A DNA stretch of 29,515 nt, from positions 64,001-93,515 of IMG/VR virus record IMGVR_UViG_3300045919_000305; one strand, 5' to 3'. The notes below the pieces were generated by a model, which saw only the letters and a list, made by a program, of their open reading frames with translations, was not told where the DNA came from and made no database searches. The first letter of the stretch is position 1. Each line of letters opens with the position of its first letter. The DNA is from a virus. Shown piece after piece: positions 12,848 to 20,670 of this stretch. The position numbers and the translations under genes are program-made.

Positions 12848-15444
12848 ATCAACCCTCCCTTCGCATTATATGCGTCTAGTCTATTCATAATGATTTGTTT
12901 GGCTACGTCCATAGCAGGGACGTTCCCGGCAACTCGTTTCGCCCATAAACATTGCCGTTCGCCCTGGATACGGGCACGGCCTAGTTTTGTGTACCCCAGT
13001 TGTAACAAGGCTGAAGTTAAGCGATATTCATTGTCGGCTTTAATTGCGCCATTAGATTGCGCCATTAGGCGTTTAAATAGCGGCGTGAAGCAGATAGCAT
13101 CTTCCATAAATAACGGGTCTTGATCGTCTTCAATGATTTCAGAAACCACCTCAGACAACTCGTCTTTACAGACTTTAATAATGTTGTTCTTAGCATCCGT
13201 CTTCGGCGCGTGGCCGTTTGGATTGAAATCTTTATGCCGTGGCACATCCAGCAGCCAGCGCAGCATAGCCCCGCATTGATCAGAGACAATGGCTTCGTGC
13301 AGATTGTCGAAGTACCCTGGCTCAGTAGCTTGGATTTCTTTTAATGGGAAAGCCGATTTCAACACAAAATATCGGCGGTCTTTATCCCCTAACGGAATAG
13401 CGTCTTCATAATTGGTGGTCAGAATGTAGTTAGCGGTGTTCGCTACCGTGCGGGTTTCTTTGCCTTTTTCATGGCATTCGATTACGTCATTCGTCAGTAC
13501 ATCTTTAATGGAGTTAGTTATTTCATGACGGTTGTGACCATGCCACTTGATTTCCTCGATGAATCCTAAGCAATGCCCCTCTACCCATCCGCTAAATGAC
13601 GTTTTGGCGCTGTTGGCTATTGTAGAGCCTTTAATCGCTTTGGTGTTATTCGGCCCCAAAGCGCGCATAAGCAGTTTAAAGAATAAACTCTTGCCGTCGC
13701 CCTCGTCGCCCAATAGCAGTAGCGCCCAACGGATCTTGATAGGCGGAGCGCCCATGCAGGACGCTAAGAAGTTACTTAACAATTGCGCTTCTCGATTCCA
13801 GCCGCCGCAAACTAACGTTATATGCCGCTGTAGCAAACTGGCCGCCATTTCCTCATCTAGTCCATTTATGGACTCGGGAACCTCGCAGCGAAAACGATCG
13901 GAATACGTGTTAACGCAGGTTACACCGCTATCCAAAAAGTAAAGGGGGAAATTAGGCATGTACTTTTTTGACATGACCTTGGCTACGAAATAATTGTCCC
14001 TTACAAAAGCAGCGGCTGCGGTAGGGCTTCCCTCACCTTGTGGTAAACGAGAATCAAAGTGCCCGTTAAACCCCTTGGTGGTTAACCGAACACCGGTCTG
14101 GGTATTTAAAAAAAGCTCATCTGAGGATACCCAAACCCAATCCGCCGCCCAAGTCGGCGCGTTAGGGTGAACGAAAGCGGCCTCCGGTGCGTTGATCGCC
14201 TCGTTATTAGAATGCCGCATTTTCATGGCGCGATTAGCTTCGGCAATCGACAGCGTGTCCCCTTCCCGAAGTTCAGCATAACGGGCGATCAACCCACGGC
14301 GGAAATCTTTTTCCAAAACTACGTTGCCCTTGGCCAGCTTCCAAAGCGCCGGAGCCACTTCGCGGGTCAGCGTCATGTAGTCTTCGCAACCTGATAAGAA
14401 GTCCCGTGCTTTTTCAGCGGCTTGAGTATCTTGAGTTTTTTTTACCTCTCTGTGCGTTTCGCGGTAGGCTTTAACCAACGTTTTAAAGGTAATCTGGGGT
14501 CCCTCCGTACGCCTGCCGAAGCTCATCCAAGCGTTAGAAACGTCTTCAAACCCTTGATATTCCCGAACATTTTGCGACCATTTATCGAATAGCACTAACG
14601 CTTCATAGGAGCCTTCGAATTGGTGGTGCAGTATCATCCCTACGTCACGCCACTGCGAGTAAGATTGGTCGCCCGCTTCCGGCAAGTACTGTTCGGCATT
14701 ATCTAAGGTAATGTCCGGTAGCCTACGGCCATCGGCTTCCGATAAAGGAATGAAACCCTCGTCGTTGGTTTCTACAGAAGCAGCAGGGGCAGGGGCAGGG
14801 AGCGCCCGTTGTTTCTCGATAACTAGGTAGTCTTCAGGCGGAAAAACCTTGAGCATTTCCTCAGCCGTGAAAGGGGCAGCGCCCGATTCGTGGATTAAGG
14901 AAACGCGAAACGGTTCGCCTTTGCAGTGAAAGAAGCCCGGTACACGAAGTACCCGCGCCAGATCTTTCGCGTCAGGGTCAGATCCGAAATACGAAACCAT
15001 AATCGCTTGCAAGCGCGCATGTTCGGCAACGGATACCCCATCGACTAAAATAATCTTGTGAAACTTGCCAGGACTAGTTTCCGTAATGATGTGCGGCTCA
15101 ATCGGCAGTTGAATACCTAAACCCTCATCGTCCTCTACCCAAATGGCACGAACCCGAGTGATGTTCGCTAATTTACGACCGTGCGTGTCCGTCTCGTTAA
15201 CGGTAACAAAAATTCCAGCACGCTGGCGGTTTAACGCTAGAAGCTCTTTAGAAAGGTCAGCCAATTCGCCGTGTAGTATGCGCGATAAGGCTGGGTTTTT
15301 CTTGCTCTTTGGGTCTGAAAACGTCTGAAACGTGAAACCATCAGGGAACCCATCAAACAGCGAACGCATACAAGCCGCAGGATCCAGTAAATTCAGGAAT
15401 CGCGCGGCTTGGTTTAAATCTGGTTTTAATGTGTTGGGAGCCAT
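12844..15444 (-). CDS. Primase-helicase: RepB-type primase + PriCT-2 + SF3 helicase (866 aa)
   Basis: Residues about 70-200 form a RepB/AEP-type primase: acidic pair in WVEDDEG (D105, D106), H129 in GKFHKIILVDG and DLARVLRVPGFFHCKG at 161-175. Residues about 245-330 match the PriCT-2 linker (QYSYSQWRDVGMILHH-like region, then KTLVKAY). Residues about 560-700 are an SF3/DUF5906 helicase: Walker A GDEGDGKS at 579-586, Walker B GFIEEI at 627-632, sensor TTNYED at 676-681 and arginine finger R690/R691. It should unwind the phage replication fork and prime synthesis for the family A polymerase encoded at 22997. No good ribosome binding site is visible before the ATG, and an intrinsic terminator lies upstream, so expression is probably controlled. 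Confidence 0.92.
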   Translation of the reverse strand: MAPNTLKPDLNQAARFLNLLDPAACMRSLFDGFPDGFTFQTFSDPKSKKNPALSRILHGELADLSKELLALNRQRAGIFVTVNETDTHGRKLANITRVRAIWVEDDEGLGIQLPIEPHIITETSPGKFHKIILVDGVSVAEHARLQAIMVSYFGSDPDAKDLARVLRVPGFFHCKGEPFRVSLIHESGAAPFTAEEMLKVFPPEDYLVIEKQRALPAPAPAASVETNDEGFIPLSEADGRRLPDITLDNAEQYLPEAGDQSYSQWRDVGMILHHQFEGSYEALVLFDKWSQNVREYQGFEDVSNAWMSFGRRTEGPQITFKTLVKAYRETHREVKKTQDTQAAEKARDFLSGCEDYMTLTREVAPALWKLAKGNVVLEKDFRRGLIARYAELREGDTLSIAEANRAMKMRHSNNEAINAPEAAFVHPNAPTWAADWVWVSSDELFLNTQTGVRLTTKGFNGHFDSRLPQGEGSPTAAAAFVRDNYFVAKVMSKKYMPNFPLYFLDSGVTCVNTYSDRFRCEVPESINGLDEEMAASLLQRHITLVCGGWNREAQLLSNFLASCMGAPPIKIRWALLLLGDEGDGKSLFFKLLMRALGPNNTKAIKGSTIANSAKTSFSGWVEGHCLGFIEEIKWHGHNRHEITNSIKDVLTNDVIECHEKGKETRTVANTANYILTTNYEDAIPLGDKDRRYFVLKSAFPLKEIQATEPGYFDNLHEAIVSDQCGAMLRWLLDVPRHKDFNPNGHAPKTDAKNNIIKVCKDELSEVVSEIIEDDQDPLFMEDAICFTPLFKRLMAQSNGAIKADNEYRLTSALLQLGYTKLGRARIQGERQCLWAKRVAGNVPAMDVAKQIIMNRLDAYNAKGGLI

Positions 15445-15471
15445 ATAACACTTATAGTTTTAATAACCGAT

Positions 15472-15493
15472 AAAAAACCCTGCAAAAGCAGGG
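15472..15493 (-). terminator. Intrinsic terminator between regulator and primase-helicase
   Basis: Read on the minus strand, CCCTGC-TTTT-GCAGGG is followed by TTTTTT: a perfect 6-bp stem with a six-T tract. It lies 31 bases after the regulator's stop codon and 28 bases before the primase start. Confidence 0.85.
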
Positions 15494-15523
15494 AGCAGAG
15501 CCCGTGGGGGCAAGCAGAAACGT

Positions 15524-15823
15524 TTAAATTTCTTCTTGCTCTCTCAAATAGTGCGGGCACTTCGAACAGGCAGCGCACAAGTCGCCGCGTGTCAGTGGAA
15601 CGGGGGCATCGGGTATTTGTTTGTTGATAACCAGCATCGCATCGACCAGATTGCCTGCCTTCTCTGCGGACATAGCTCGACGCCCCGTAATCCATTGCTG
15701 GCGCATATCTTTAGACGCTTTCGCTAATTCGGCCAATAGGTTCTTGACTTCAGGGGAAGCCTCTTCAAGCCACTCGCGTAACGCGTGGACAGGCGGGTAT
15801 TTGTACTTAACAGGTTCGGACAT
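15524..15823 (-). CDS. Cro/YdaS-like helix-turn-helix regulator with C-terminal Cys cluster (99 aa)
   Basis: Residues about 24-66 (VKNLLAELAKASKDMRQQW, ITGRRAMSAEKAGNLVDAM) follow the Cro/YdaS-type helix-turn-helix pattern, including the W-x-x-G-R-R-x-x-x-x-E-K-A segment. The tail LTRGDLCAACSKCPHYL carries C83, C86, C89 and H91, where classical YdaS proteins have a Leu-Arg-Pro-Asp tail; a CxxCxxC variant is one I remember from other phage regulators. It is the first gene leftward from the divergent control region, so it probably binds there. A GAGAA ribosome binding site precedes the ATG. The family call is by pattern, not alignment. Confidence 0.75.
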   Translation of the reverse strand: MSEPVKYKYPPVHALREWLEEASPEVKNLLAELAKASKDMRQQWITGRRAMSAEKAGNLVDAMLVINKQIPDAPVPLTRGDLCAACSKCPHYLREQEEI

Positions 15824-15848
15824 AAAAGGGTTTTCTCGGTTAAAGTTT

Positions 15849-15873
15849 TAGCACGATATAGCATATGATAGCA
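15849..15873. promoter_or_regulatory. Candidate operator: three TAGCA repeats at 10-bp spacing
   Basis: TAGCA occurs at 15849-15853, 15859-15863 and 15869-15873, exactly one helical turn apart, and again at 15901-15905 beside the rightward -35 box. The central copy is part of TAGCATATGATA, one base from the palindrome TAGCATATGCTA at 26085. The array overlaps the leftward -10 box. Confidence 0.55.
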
Positions 15874-15893
15874 GGTTAAAAACAATCTGGCAA
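15865..15893 (-). promoter_or_regulatory. Leftward sigma70-type promoter (TTGCCA-17-TATCAT)
   Basis: On the minus strand, TTGCCA, a 17-base spacer ending in TGC (extended -10) and TATCAT lie about 42 bases upstream of the regulator gene. Each hexamer matches consensus at five of six positions. Confidence 0.7.
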
Positions 15894-15906
15894 GATTAAA
15901 TAGCAC

Positions 15907-15935
15907 TTGACACCGCCTTTTCAAGCGAGTAGAAT
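15907..15935 (+). promoter_or_regulatory. Rightward sigma70-type promoter (TTGACA-17-TAGAAT)
   Basis: TTGACA (15907-15912), a 17-base spacer and TAGAAT (15930-15935) give a near-consensus promoter for the rightward replication unit. The expected transcript has a leader of about 115 bases before the gene at 16058, containing a possible three-codon frame (MNR, 15997-16008) after AAGAGGG. Confidence 0.8.
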
Positions 15936-16057
15936 ATCTCTCGTCAGTTTGGAAACAAAATAAGATTTTTCTAACGCTTATCAAGAGGGCAACGTCATGA
16001 ACCGTTAAAGGAATACCTGACTCTGAAATTTACCATCAATCAAATCTGGAGAAGTGA

Positions 16058-16585
16058 ATGTCATTAGAACAAGTGATACAAGAACAAACGGCCGCTATCA
16101 AAGCGCTGACCGAAGCACTGGGAAGTTTTAAACTCCCGGTGGTGGCCACGGCGGAGAAAACTGAAGTATCCGCCGAAAAAAGCGCACCGGCTAAAGCCGC
16201 TGCTAAAGCAGAACCCAAAGCAGAACCCAAAGCAGAACCTGCTAAACCTAAAGCTAAAACCGCTGAAGCGGAGCAAAAAGAAGCTTTACAAGAAGTGCTG
16301 GATGAAGAAGGCGAATTCGAAGAGGAAGAAGTTGATCCTAACGCCTTACCTAAAGGCAAAGTAGATGAGAACTTCATTCGGGCTCACGTTATGCCAAAGC
16401 TAATGGAGCTTAGCAAACTAACCAGCAAAGAAGAAGTAATCGCGCTGATTGGTAAATATAAGACTTCGGCAGGTGCTCCCGTCACTAAGTCTACCGAACT
16501 AACCGCGGCCGATGTGCCTAAAGTTTGGAAGTTGGCTTTGGCGGGTATCGCAAAAGCGGAAGCGGCTAAAACCGAAGAAGTTTAA
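16058..16585 (+). CDS. Hypothetical protein with Ala/Lys/Pro-rich linker (175 aa)
   Basis: ATCTGGAGAAGTGA precedes the ATG. The protein has a short N-terminal helix (EQVIQEQTAAIKALTEAL), a low-complexity linker at about 40-75 containing three KAEP repeats, an acidic stretch (LDEEGEFEEEEVD) and a folded C-terminal region (about 105-170) with KLTSKEEVIALIGKY. The layout suggests two small domains tethered by a flexible linker. It is the first gene of the rightward unit, directly before the nuclease and strand-binding genes, so an accessory role in replication or recombination is plausible. Confidence 0.7.
   Translation: MSLEQVIQEQTAAIKALTEALGSFKLPVVATAEKTEVSAEKSAPAKAAAKAEPKAEPKAEPAKPKAKTAEAEQKEALQEVLDEEGEFEEEEVDPNALPKGKVDENFIRAHVMPKLMELSKLTSKEEVIALIGKYKTSAGAPVTKSTELTAADVPKVWKLALAGIAKAEAAKTEEV
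16205..16240 (+). repeat. 12-bp tandem repeat, three copies
   Basis: AAAGCAGAACCC occurs three times in a row (the last ends in T) and encodes three KAEP units in the linker of the 175-residue protein. Copy number could vary by slippage. Confidence 0.8.
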
Positions 16586-16587
16586 GC

Positions 16588-18147
16588 ATGTCTGCCGAAG
16601 TTCAACACCATCGCTACAGTGCTTCCGGTGCAGAGGGTTGGTTAGTCTGCGCCGGTAAGATAGCGATGGAACGCGGCTTAAAAGAGCAGTACAGCGCTTA
16701 TGCCGATGAGGGCAGCGCAGCGCACTATCTAGGATCTGTTTGTTTAACCGAGGGCAGTGAGACAGAGAAATACGCGGGTGATACTATCATTTGTTGGGAA
16801 CTGTCCGGCGAACGCGACGGCCAATCCTTCGCTGGTGAAACGTTACCAGCGGGGGCTAAAGAGCGTAGCCGTTGGGAAGTCACTGACGAAATGGTTCTGG
16901 AGGTCGATAAGTATGTTCAGCTTGTACGGGGCAAAGTAAAAGGCGGTGAGCTATTTGTTGAACGCCGCGTAGAGTTCGGTGCCTCCGTGGGTTTTGCGGG
17001 TGCTTTCGGCACTTCTGACGTGGCGATACTTTCCAAAGATGGCAAAAAACTTTCGGTCGTGGATCTTAAGTACGGCTATTCCTTAGTAGAAGCCGAACTT
17101 AACCCCCAGTTGATGCTTTACGCTATCGGCACTATTTACGAGCTGGAAAACGAGTTTTACGATGTGTCGGATCTGGAAACGTTAGAGCTAACGATCGCGC
17201 AGCCCCGTGTAAACAATTTCCCGTCTTGGACGGTTAGTTTAACCGACAGAAACGATGACGGCGAAACGATCCTTGAATGGTTTGCCGGTGTGTGTAAGGC
17301 CGCTATTAACCGTTCGGAAGAGGTTTTGGGTGCGGCGGAAGCGATCAAGCTTTTGCCCGCTAAAGAAATCGACACCGCGCAGCGGGCTTGGTTTAAGTAT
17401 TACTTAAAACCCAGTGAAAAAGGTTGCAAATGGTGCAAAGCAGGTAGTTTCTGCGTAGCGCGAACTGAAGAAAGTTTGAGCACGATGCTGGTTCCCTCAG
17501 CAACGGCAGATAACCTGTATGATTTAGACGCGCCCTTGATTGATCAGGTTTCCGATCTGGATACCGCAGTTAAAGAGTCTATTCAGTTAATACGGGGCCT
17601 TTCATTTCAGGATTTACAACGGGCTTATAAAGCGCTGGACGCCATTGATGCTTGGAAAGATGCCATCGCATCGCGCTTCCATGCTGAAATGATGGCCGGT
17701 GAGCAGAGCACCGAATTTAAACTGGTGACGGGGCGGGAAGGCAATAACGCTTGGATGGATGTTAACGAAGCGGAAGAAGCGATGCGGGCTATGCGCTTGA
17801 AGGCCGATGAAATGTACACCAAAAAGGTTATTACTGCACCCGCCGCTAAAGTGTTGCTTGCCAAGAAACGGCCTAAGCTGTGGGCTAAACTGGAACCGTT
17901 AATCGGCAGATCACCGGGTAAAGCTATCGTGGTGCCTATGTCTGATAAACGGCCTCCGATTAACCCTTACGCGAATTTGCCGGAACTGCCAGATCTGGAC
18001 GAGGAAGACAATCGAAAAGTATCACTACAAGAGTTGGTGCCCGATGTGGATCTCTCACCAGAACCGGAAATGGTGGCCAAAGCAGCCCGACTGACCAAAA
18101 AAGCGCCGGTAATTGTGCCGGACGAAGACGACGAAGACTTTATTTAA
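16588..18147 (+). CDS. DUF2800 protein: Cas4/RecB-like nuclease with Fe-S-type cysteines (519 aa)
   Basis: The start overlaps nothing and lies two bases after the preceding stop, with GAAGAAG upstream. The sequence fits the DUF2800 family: a RYSASGAEGWLVCAGK N terminus, a PD-(D/E)XK core with D144 (GTSD), D159 and K161 (VVDLKYG), and Q174/Y178 (NPQLMLYAIG). C21 with C280, C283 and C289 forms the one-plus-three cysteine pattern that holds a 4Fe-4S cluster in Cas4/AddB-type nucleases. It probably processes DNA ends for phage recombination or replication with the DUF2815 protein encoded just downstream. The C-terminal ~150 residues are acidic and less defined. Confidence 0.85.
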   Translation: MSAEVQHHRYSASGAEGWLVCAGKIAMERGLKEQYSAYADEGSAAHYLGSVCLTEGSETEKYAGDTIICWELSGERDGQSFAGETLPAGAKERSRWEVTDEMVLEVDKYVQLVRGKVKGGELFVERRVEFGASVGFAGAFGTSDVAILSKDGKKLSVVDLKYGYSLVEAELNPQLMLYAIGTIYELENEFYDVSDLETLELTIAQPRVNNFPSWTVSLTDRNDDGETILEWFAGVCKAAINRSEEVLGAAEAIKLLPAKEIDTAQRAWFKYYLKPSEKGCKWCKAGSFCVARTEESLSTMLVPSATADNLYDLDAPLIDQVSDLDTAVKESIQLIRGLSFQDLQRAYKALDAIDAWKDAIASRFHAEMMAGEQSTEFKLVTGREGNNAWMDVNEAEEAMRAMRLKADEMYTKKVITAPAAKVLLAKKRPKLWAKLEPLIGRSPGKAIVVPMSDKRPPINPYANLPELPDLDEEDNRKVSLQELVPDVDLSPEPEMVAKAARLTKKAPVIVPDEDDEDFI

Positions 18148-18160
18148 ACTGGAGAAAATG

Positions 18161-18733
18161 ATGGCCGAACAAATTTTAATTCAAGAAGCGCGAATTGCTT
18201 TCCCTGACCTTTTTGAAGCAGTACAGTTTCAGGGGCAAGGGCCTTTCCAATACCGTTGTACCTTTTTAATCCCGCCGGAAAACCCTGCGGTAAAACATAT
18301 CAACGCGGCAATGGTAAAAATTGCGGCGGATAAATGGGGCGCTAAAGCTGAAGCCATTTTGAAGCAGATTAAAGCGACTTCTGGTAAGTGCTTTTTTGTT
18401 GACGGGGACACCAAAGCGTATAACGGTTATGCGGGTAATTGGGCAGTTACCGCGACCCGCAATCAAGATGCCGGCGCACCGTTGGTCGTTGGCCGTGGCG
18501 GTAGAAAGGACGTTTTGTCAGCAGCGGACGGAAAGATATACTCAGGTTGCTACGTCAATGGCACCATTGAAGTGTGGGCGCAAGATAACAGTTTTGGCAA
18601 AGCTATCCGTGCTACTTTAGTAAATGTCCAATTTGTTAAGAACGGCGAGTCCTTTGGCGGCGCGGCTCCGGCTAACGCTAACAACTTGGACGAGCTGGCC
18701 TTCGAGGACGACGAACTCGACGAAGATATTTAA
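18161..18733 (+). CDS. DUF2815 single-strand-DNA-binding-type protein (190 aa)
   Basis: Of two adjacent ATG codons, the second gives better spacing to GGAGA and was chosen. The sequence matches DUF2815: an early ARIAFPDLFEA, then FQYRCTFLIPPENP, GYAGNWAVTATR, GCYVNGTIEVWAQDN and IRATLVNVQFVKNGESFG, ending in an acidic tail (LAFEDDELDEDI) typical of single-strand-binding proteins. It should coat single-stranded DNA during phage replication or recombination, and its acidic tail may dock partners. The gene pair with DUF2800 upstream is a common phage arrangement. An intrinsic terminator follows. Confidence 0.85.
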   Translation: MAEQILIQEARIAFPDLFEAVQFQGQGPFQYRCTFLIPPENPAVKHINAAMVKIAADKWGAKAEAILKQIKATSGKCFFVDGDTKAYNGYAGNWAVTATRNQDAGAPLVVGRGGRKDVLSAADGKIYSGCYVNGTIEVWAQDNSFGKAIRATLVNVQFVKNGESFGGAAPANANNLDELAFEDDELDEDI

Positions 18734-18785
18734 TTTCTAACCGCTGGCAGATCGGGATATTGTCTGCTACCTCAGAAGGTACCTA

Positions 18786-18813
18786 GCCCTGTGCAGTTTG
18801 CGGGGCCTTTTTT
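18786..18813 (+). terminator. Intrinsic terminator after the DUF2815 gene
   Basis: GCCCTG and CGGGGC form a stem of about 6-8 pairs including G-T pairs, with loop bases CAGTT, followed by CTTTTTT. It lies in the 90-base gap before the gene at 18824. No clear promoter is visible between it and the next gene. Confidence 0.65.
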
Positions 18814-18823
18814 CGGGATAGTT

Positions 18824-19135
18824 ATGTCTGATATATTTGATCACGAACTGGACGCTTGGGAATCTTACGGACGGGACGACGGAGAAGGCGCTGCCGGAAA
18901 CCCAGATTATTACCACGTCTGGGTGGAAGTTAACCGTATATTGTTAGAAAATAACGTCTGGACGCGAGTAGAATTAGTTCCAGGATTTGAGTTAAATGTC
19001 GCCTCAAAACTTATCCGCAAAACAAAACCTTCCGGAAGCCGGATGAAAATATTTGTCCACGGGGAAACTTTCAAAAAAATATGCCAACGCGAACAATCGC
19101 ACCAATTAGCCGAATTACCAGTTTACGAGGATTGA
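18824..19135 (+). CDS. Hypothetical protein (103 aa)
   Basis: This ATG lies after the terminator; a longer frame from 18791 would begin within the hairpin and was rejected. A ribosome binding site is weak (GGGATAG). The product has an acidic N terminus (DIFDHELDAWESYGRDDGEG) and a basic middle (LIRKTKPSGSRMKIF). No family is recognised. Confidence 0.6.
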   Translation: MSDIFDHELDAWESYGRDDGEGAAGNPDYYHVWVEVNRILLENNVWTRVELVPGFELNVASKLIRKTKPSGSRMKIFVHGETFKKICQREQSHQLAELPVYED

Positions 19136-19138
19136 CAT

Positions 19139-19381
19139 ATGAAACTTGAAATCTACCCTAAAAGCGGAAAAGTTCGAGGCGTGTGTTTCGTTTGCGGCAA
19201 ATCGACTAAATTAAATATTCACGGTGAATGCAGCCAGATAGCCGATGCAGAACGTAAAAAAGTCGCTAAGGGCAAACCGCAATCTCGTGATAGCTATGAA
19301 CGGGGCGCGCGTAAAGCAACAAAGAAGAAGTATTCCGCAGGCGAATTACCGGGCCTTAGCCCGAAGGATTTAGAAGTATGA
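19139..19381 (+). CDS. Small zinc-knuckle protein (80 aa)
   Basis: GAGGATTGACAT precedes the ATG. The N-terminal half carries C16-x2-C19 with H28 and C31, a probable zinc knuckle, and the C-terminal half is basic (RGARKATKKK). It may bind nucleic acid. Its stop overlaps the next start. Confidence 0.6.
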   Translation: MKLEIYPKSGKVRGVCFVCGKSTKLNIHGECSQIADAERKKVAKGKPQSRDSYERGARKATKKKYSAGELPGLSPKDLEV

Positions 19382-20064
19382 TAATCGATGGGGTAGAGTA
19401 TTTTTTTGTAGCTGAACCCGAACAAGGTGATCCCTGTTACGGGTGTGCCTTTGAAAACGATCCTGCTTTGTGTGATGAAGCAGAAATCCGGCTAGATTGC
19501 CTGAGCGAGAAAATTATTTGGAAAGAGGCCAAGACCAAAGGTGATGCGGAGAAAGCGCTAAAGCAAGATGCTGAAAGAGAACCTTCGTTAGAGGATCTCC
19601 CACCAGAAAAGCAAGCCGCTTTTAGGGAATCGATGCAAGCGTTACGAGATAAAGCTAAAGACGACGCTCCCATAGGTGAATGGCATCCAGTAACTCCAGG
19701 CACCCTCATGGATATAGCGAAACGAGACGCTAAATTAGCTGAGATACGTGCCGCTAGAGCGAGTCAAGAACGCCCTAAAATGCCAGCTAGAAAAATAGAT
19801 GTAGAAGATGATTTAACCGCTTCAGAACATGAGCACTTGGAAAAATACCCGCACTATTACCGAGATATTCGGCATTTGAACGTGCTGGACATTTACCGGG
19901 TACTGGATCTTTTTTCAACGGGGGATAGCGCTTTAGATCACGCGGCTAAGAAAATTCTGGCAGCGGGTAAACGCGGCGCAAAAGACAAAGAGAAGGATAT
20001 TAAAGAGGCGATAGATACGCTCACTCGCCGATTAGAAATGTTGCAGGAGGACAAACGCAAATGA
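19378..20064 (+). CDS. Cys-motif N terminus fused to DUF3310-like domain (228 aa)
   Basis: The start overlaps the preceding stop. The N terminus has C20-x2-C23, C32 and C41 in a CYGCAFE context I remember from several phage proteins. A charged helical linker covers about 50-145. Residues about 149-228 (YPHYYRDIRHLNVLDIYRVLDLF, HAAKKILAAGKRGAKDKEKDIKEAIDTL) resemble the DUF3310-type domain found in many phage nucleotide-related proteins. The biochemical role is not established. The stop overlaps the next start. Confidence 0.65.
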   Translation: MIIDGVEYFFVAEPEQGDPCYGCAFENDPALCDEAEIRLDCLSEKIIWKEAKTKGDAEKALKQDAEREPSLEDLPPEKQAAFRESMQALRDKAKDDAPIGEWHPVTPGTLMDIAKRDAKLAEIRAARASQERPKMPARKIDVEDDLTASEHEHLEKYPHYYRDIRHLNVLDIYRVLDLFSTGDSALDHAAKKILAAGKRGAKDKEKDIKEAIDTLTRRLEMLQEDKRK

Positions 20065-20483
20065 AGACACCTATCGCTTACCACTACCGGATTTACAACT
20101 CGTTTACCGATAAGGTGACAGACGCTTTTACGATTAGTAAAGATATCGCTTTAGAGTATGATCAACGACCTACACCCCTATATGTGAATTACTGGGTACC
20201 GGTTACTGAAGAACTACCAAAGAAAAGCGTTTTAGTTTGTTACGTGAATAGCGCTGGTAAAAAGCGACGACTTAAAGCTTTTTACGTGCCCAAATTCACA
20301 AACGAAGCCGATATGGATTATTGGGATGAGGAACACGCTGAATACAACGAGGGGGACGATACCTACTATGAAGCAGAAGGCTGGTACGAGGAATGCGATA
20401 TGAATACTGACTTTTCCGGGTGGTTTATAAATGACGGTAAAGTGACGCACTGGATGGCGCTACCGGAGTTTTCTGATGTTTAA
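20061..20483 (+). CDS. DUF551-domain protein (140 aa)
   Basis: AGGAGGACAAACGCAA precedes the ATG. From residue about 45 (WVPVTEELPKKSVLVCYV) to the end (VTHWMALPEF) the sequence follows the DUF551 pattern of a Trp-Pro-Val start and a THWMxLP finish, with a Tyr/Asp/Glu-rich insertion in between. DUF551 proteins are common in phages and prophages and have no known activity. Confidence 0.75.
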   Translation: MKTPIAYHYRIYNSFTDKVTDAFTISKDIALEYDQRPTPLYVNYWVPVTEELPKKSVLVCYVNSAGKKRRLKAFYVPKFTNEADMDYWDEEHAEYNEGDDTYYEAEGWYEECDMNTDFSGWFINDGKVTHWMALPEFSDV

Positions 20484-20670
20484 TGTAATCTTCGTGCTCT
20501 TCGGAATCCCCCTCATACTGTTAGCAGTTATTGGCCTAGCCCTGTGGCATTTCGGGGAGAATTTCTGGCGAAGCGCTTCAGGCAGGCCGGTTATACCGAT
20601 GCCCAAGGCTAGAGTAGCGCGTTTCTGTGACCGTTTAAAAAACTGGGTAATTGAATATGACCTCGATTGA
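20476..20670 (+). CDS. Small membrane protein (64 aa)
   Basis: It overlaps the preceding gene by eight bases. Residues about 3-26 (NVIFVLFGIPLILLAVIGLALW) form one membrane segment. The remainder is basic and probably cytoplasmic (KARVARFCDRLKNW). No family is recognised. It overlaps the next gene by 14 bases. Confidence 0.6.
   Translation: MFNVIFVLFGIPLILLAVIGLALWHFGENFWRSASGRPVIPMPKARVARFCDRLKNWVIEYDLD

Noticed and set aside
12719-13123. Plus-strand open frame over the 3' part of the primase gene
   Set aside because: It is antisense to the well-supported primase-helicase, has no ribosome binding site and a composition typical of a shadow frame. The same applies to the plus-strand frames at 13547 and 14167.
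15824-16057. Replication origin in the divergent region
   Set aside because: Repeats are present but fit operator sites better. I see no AT-rich unwinding block or iteron set convincing enough to call an origin.
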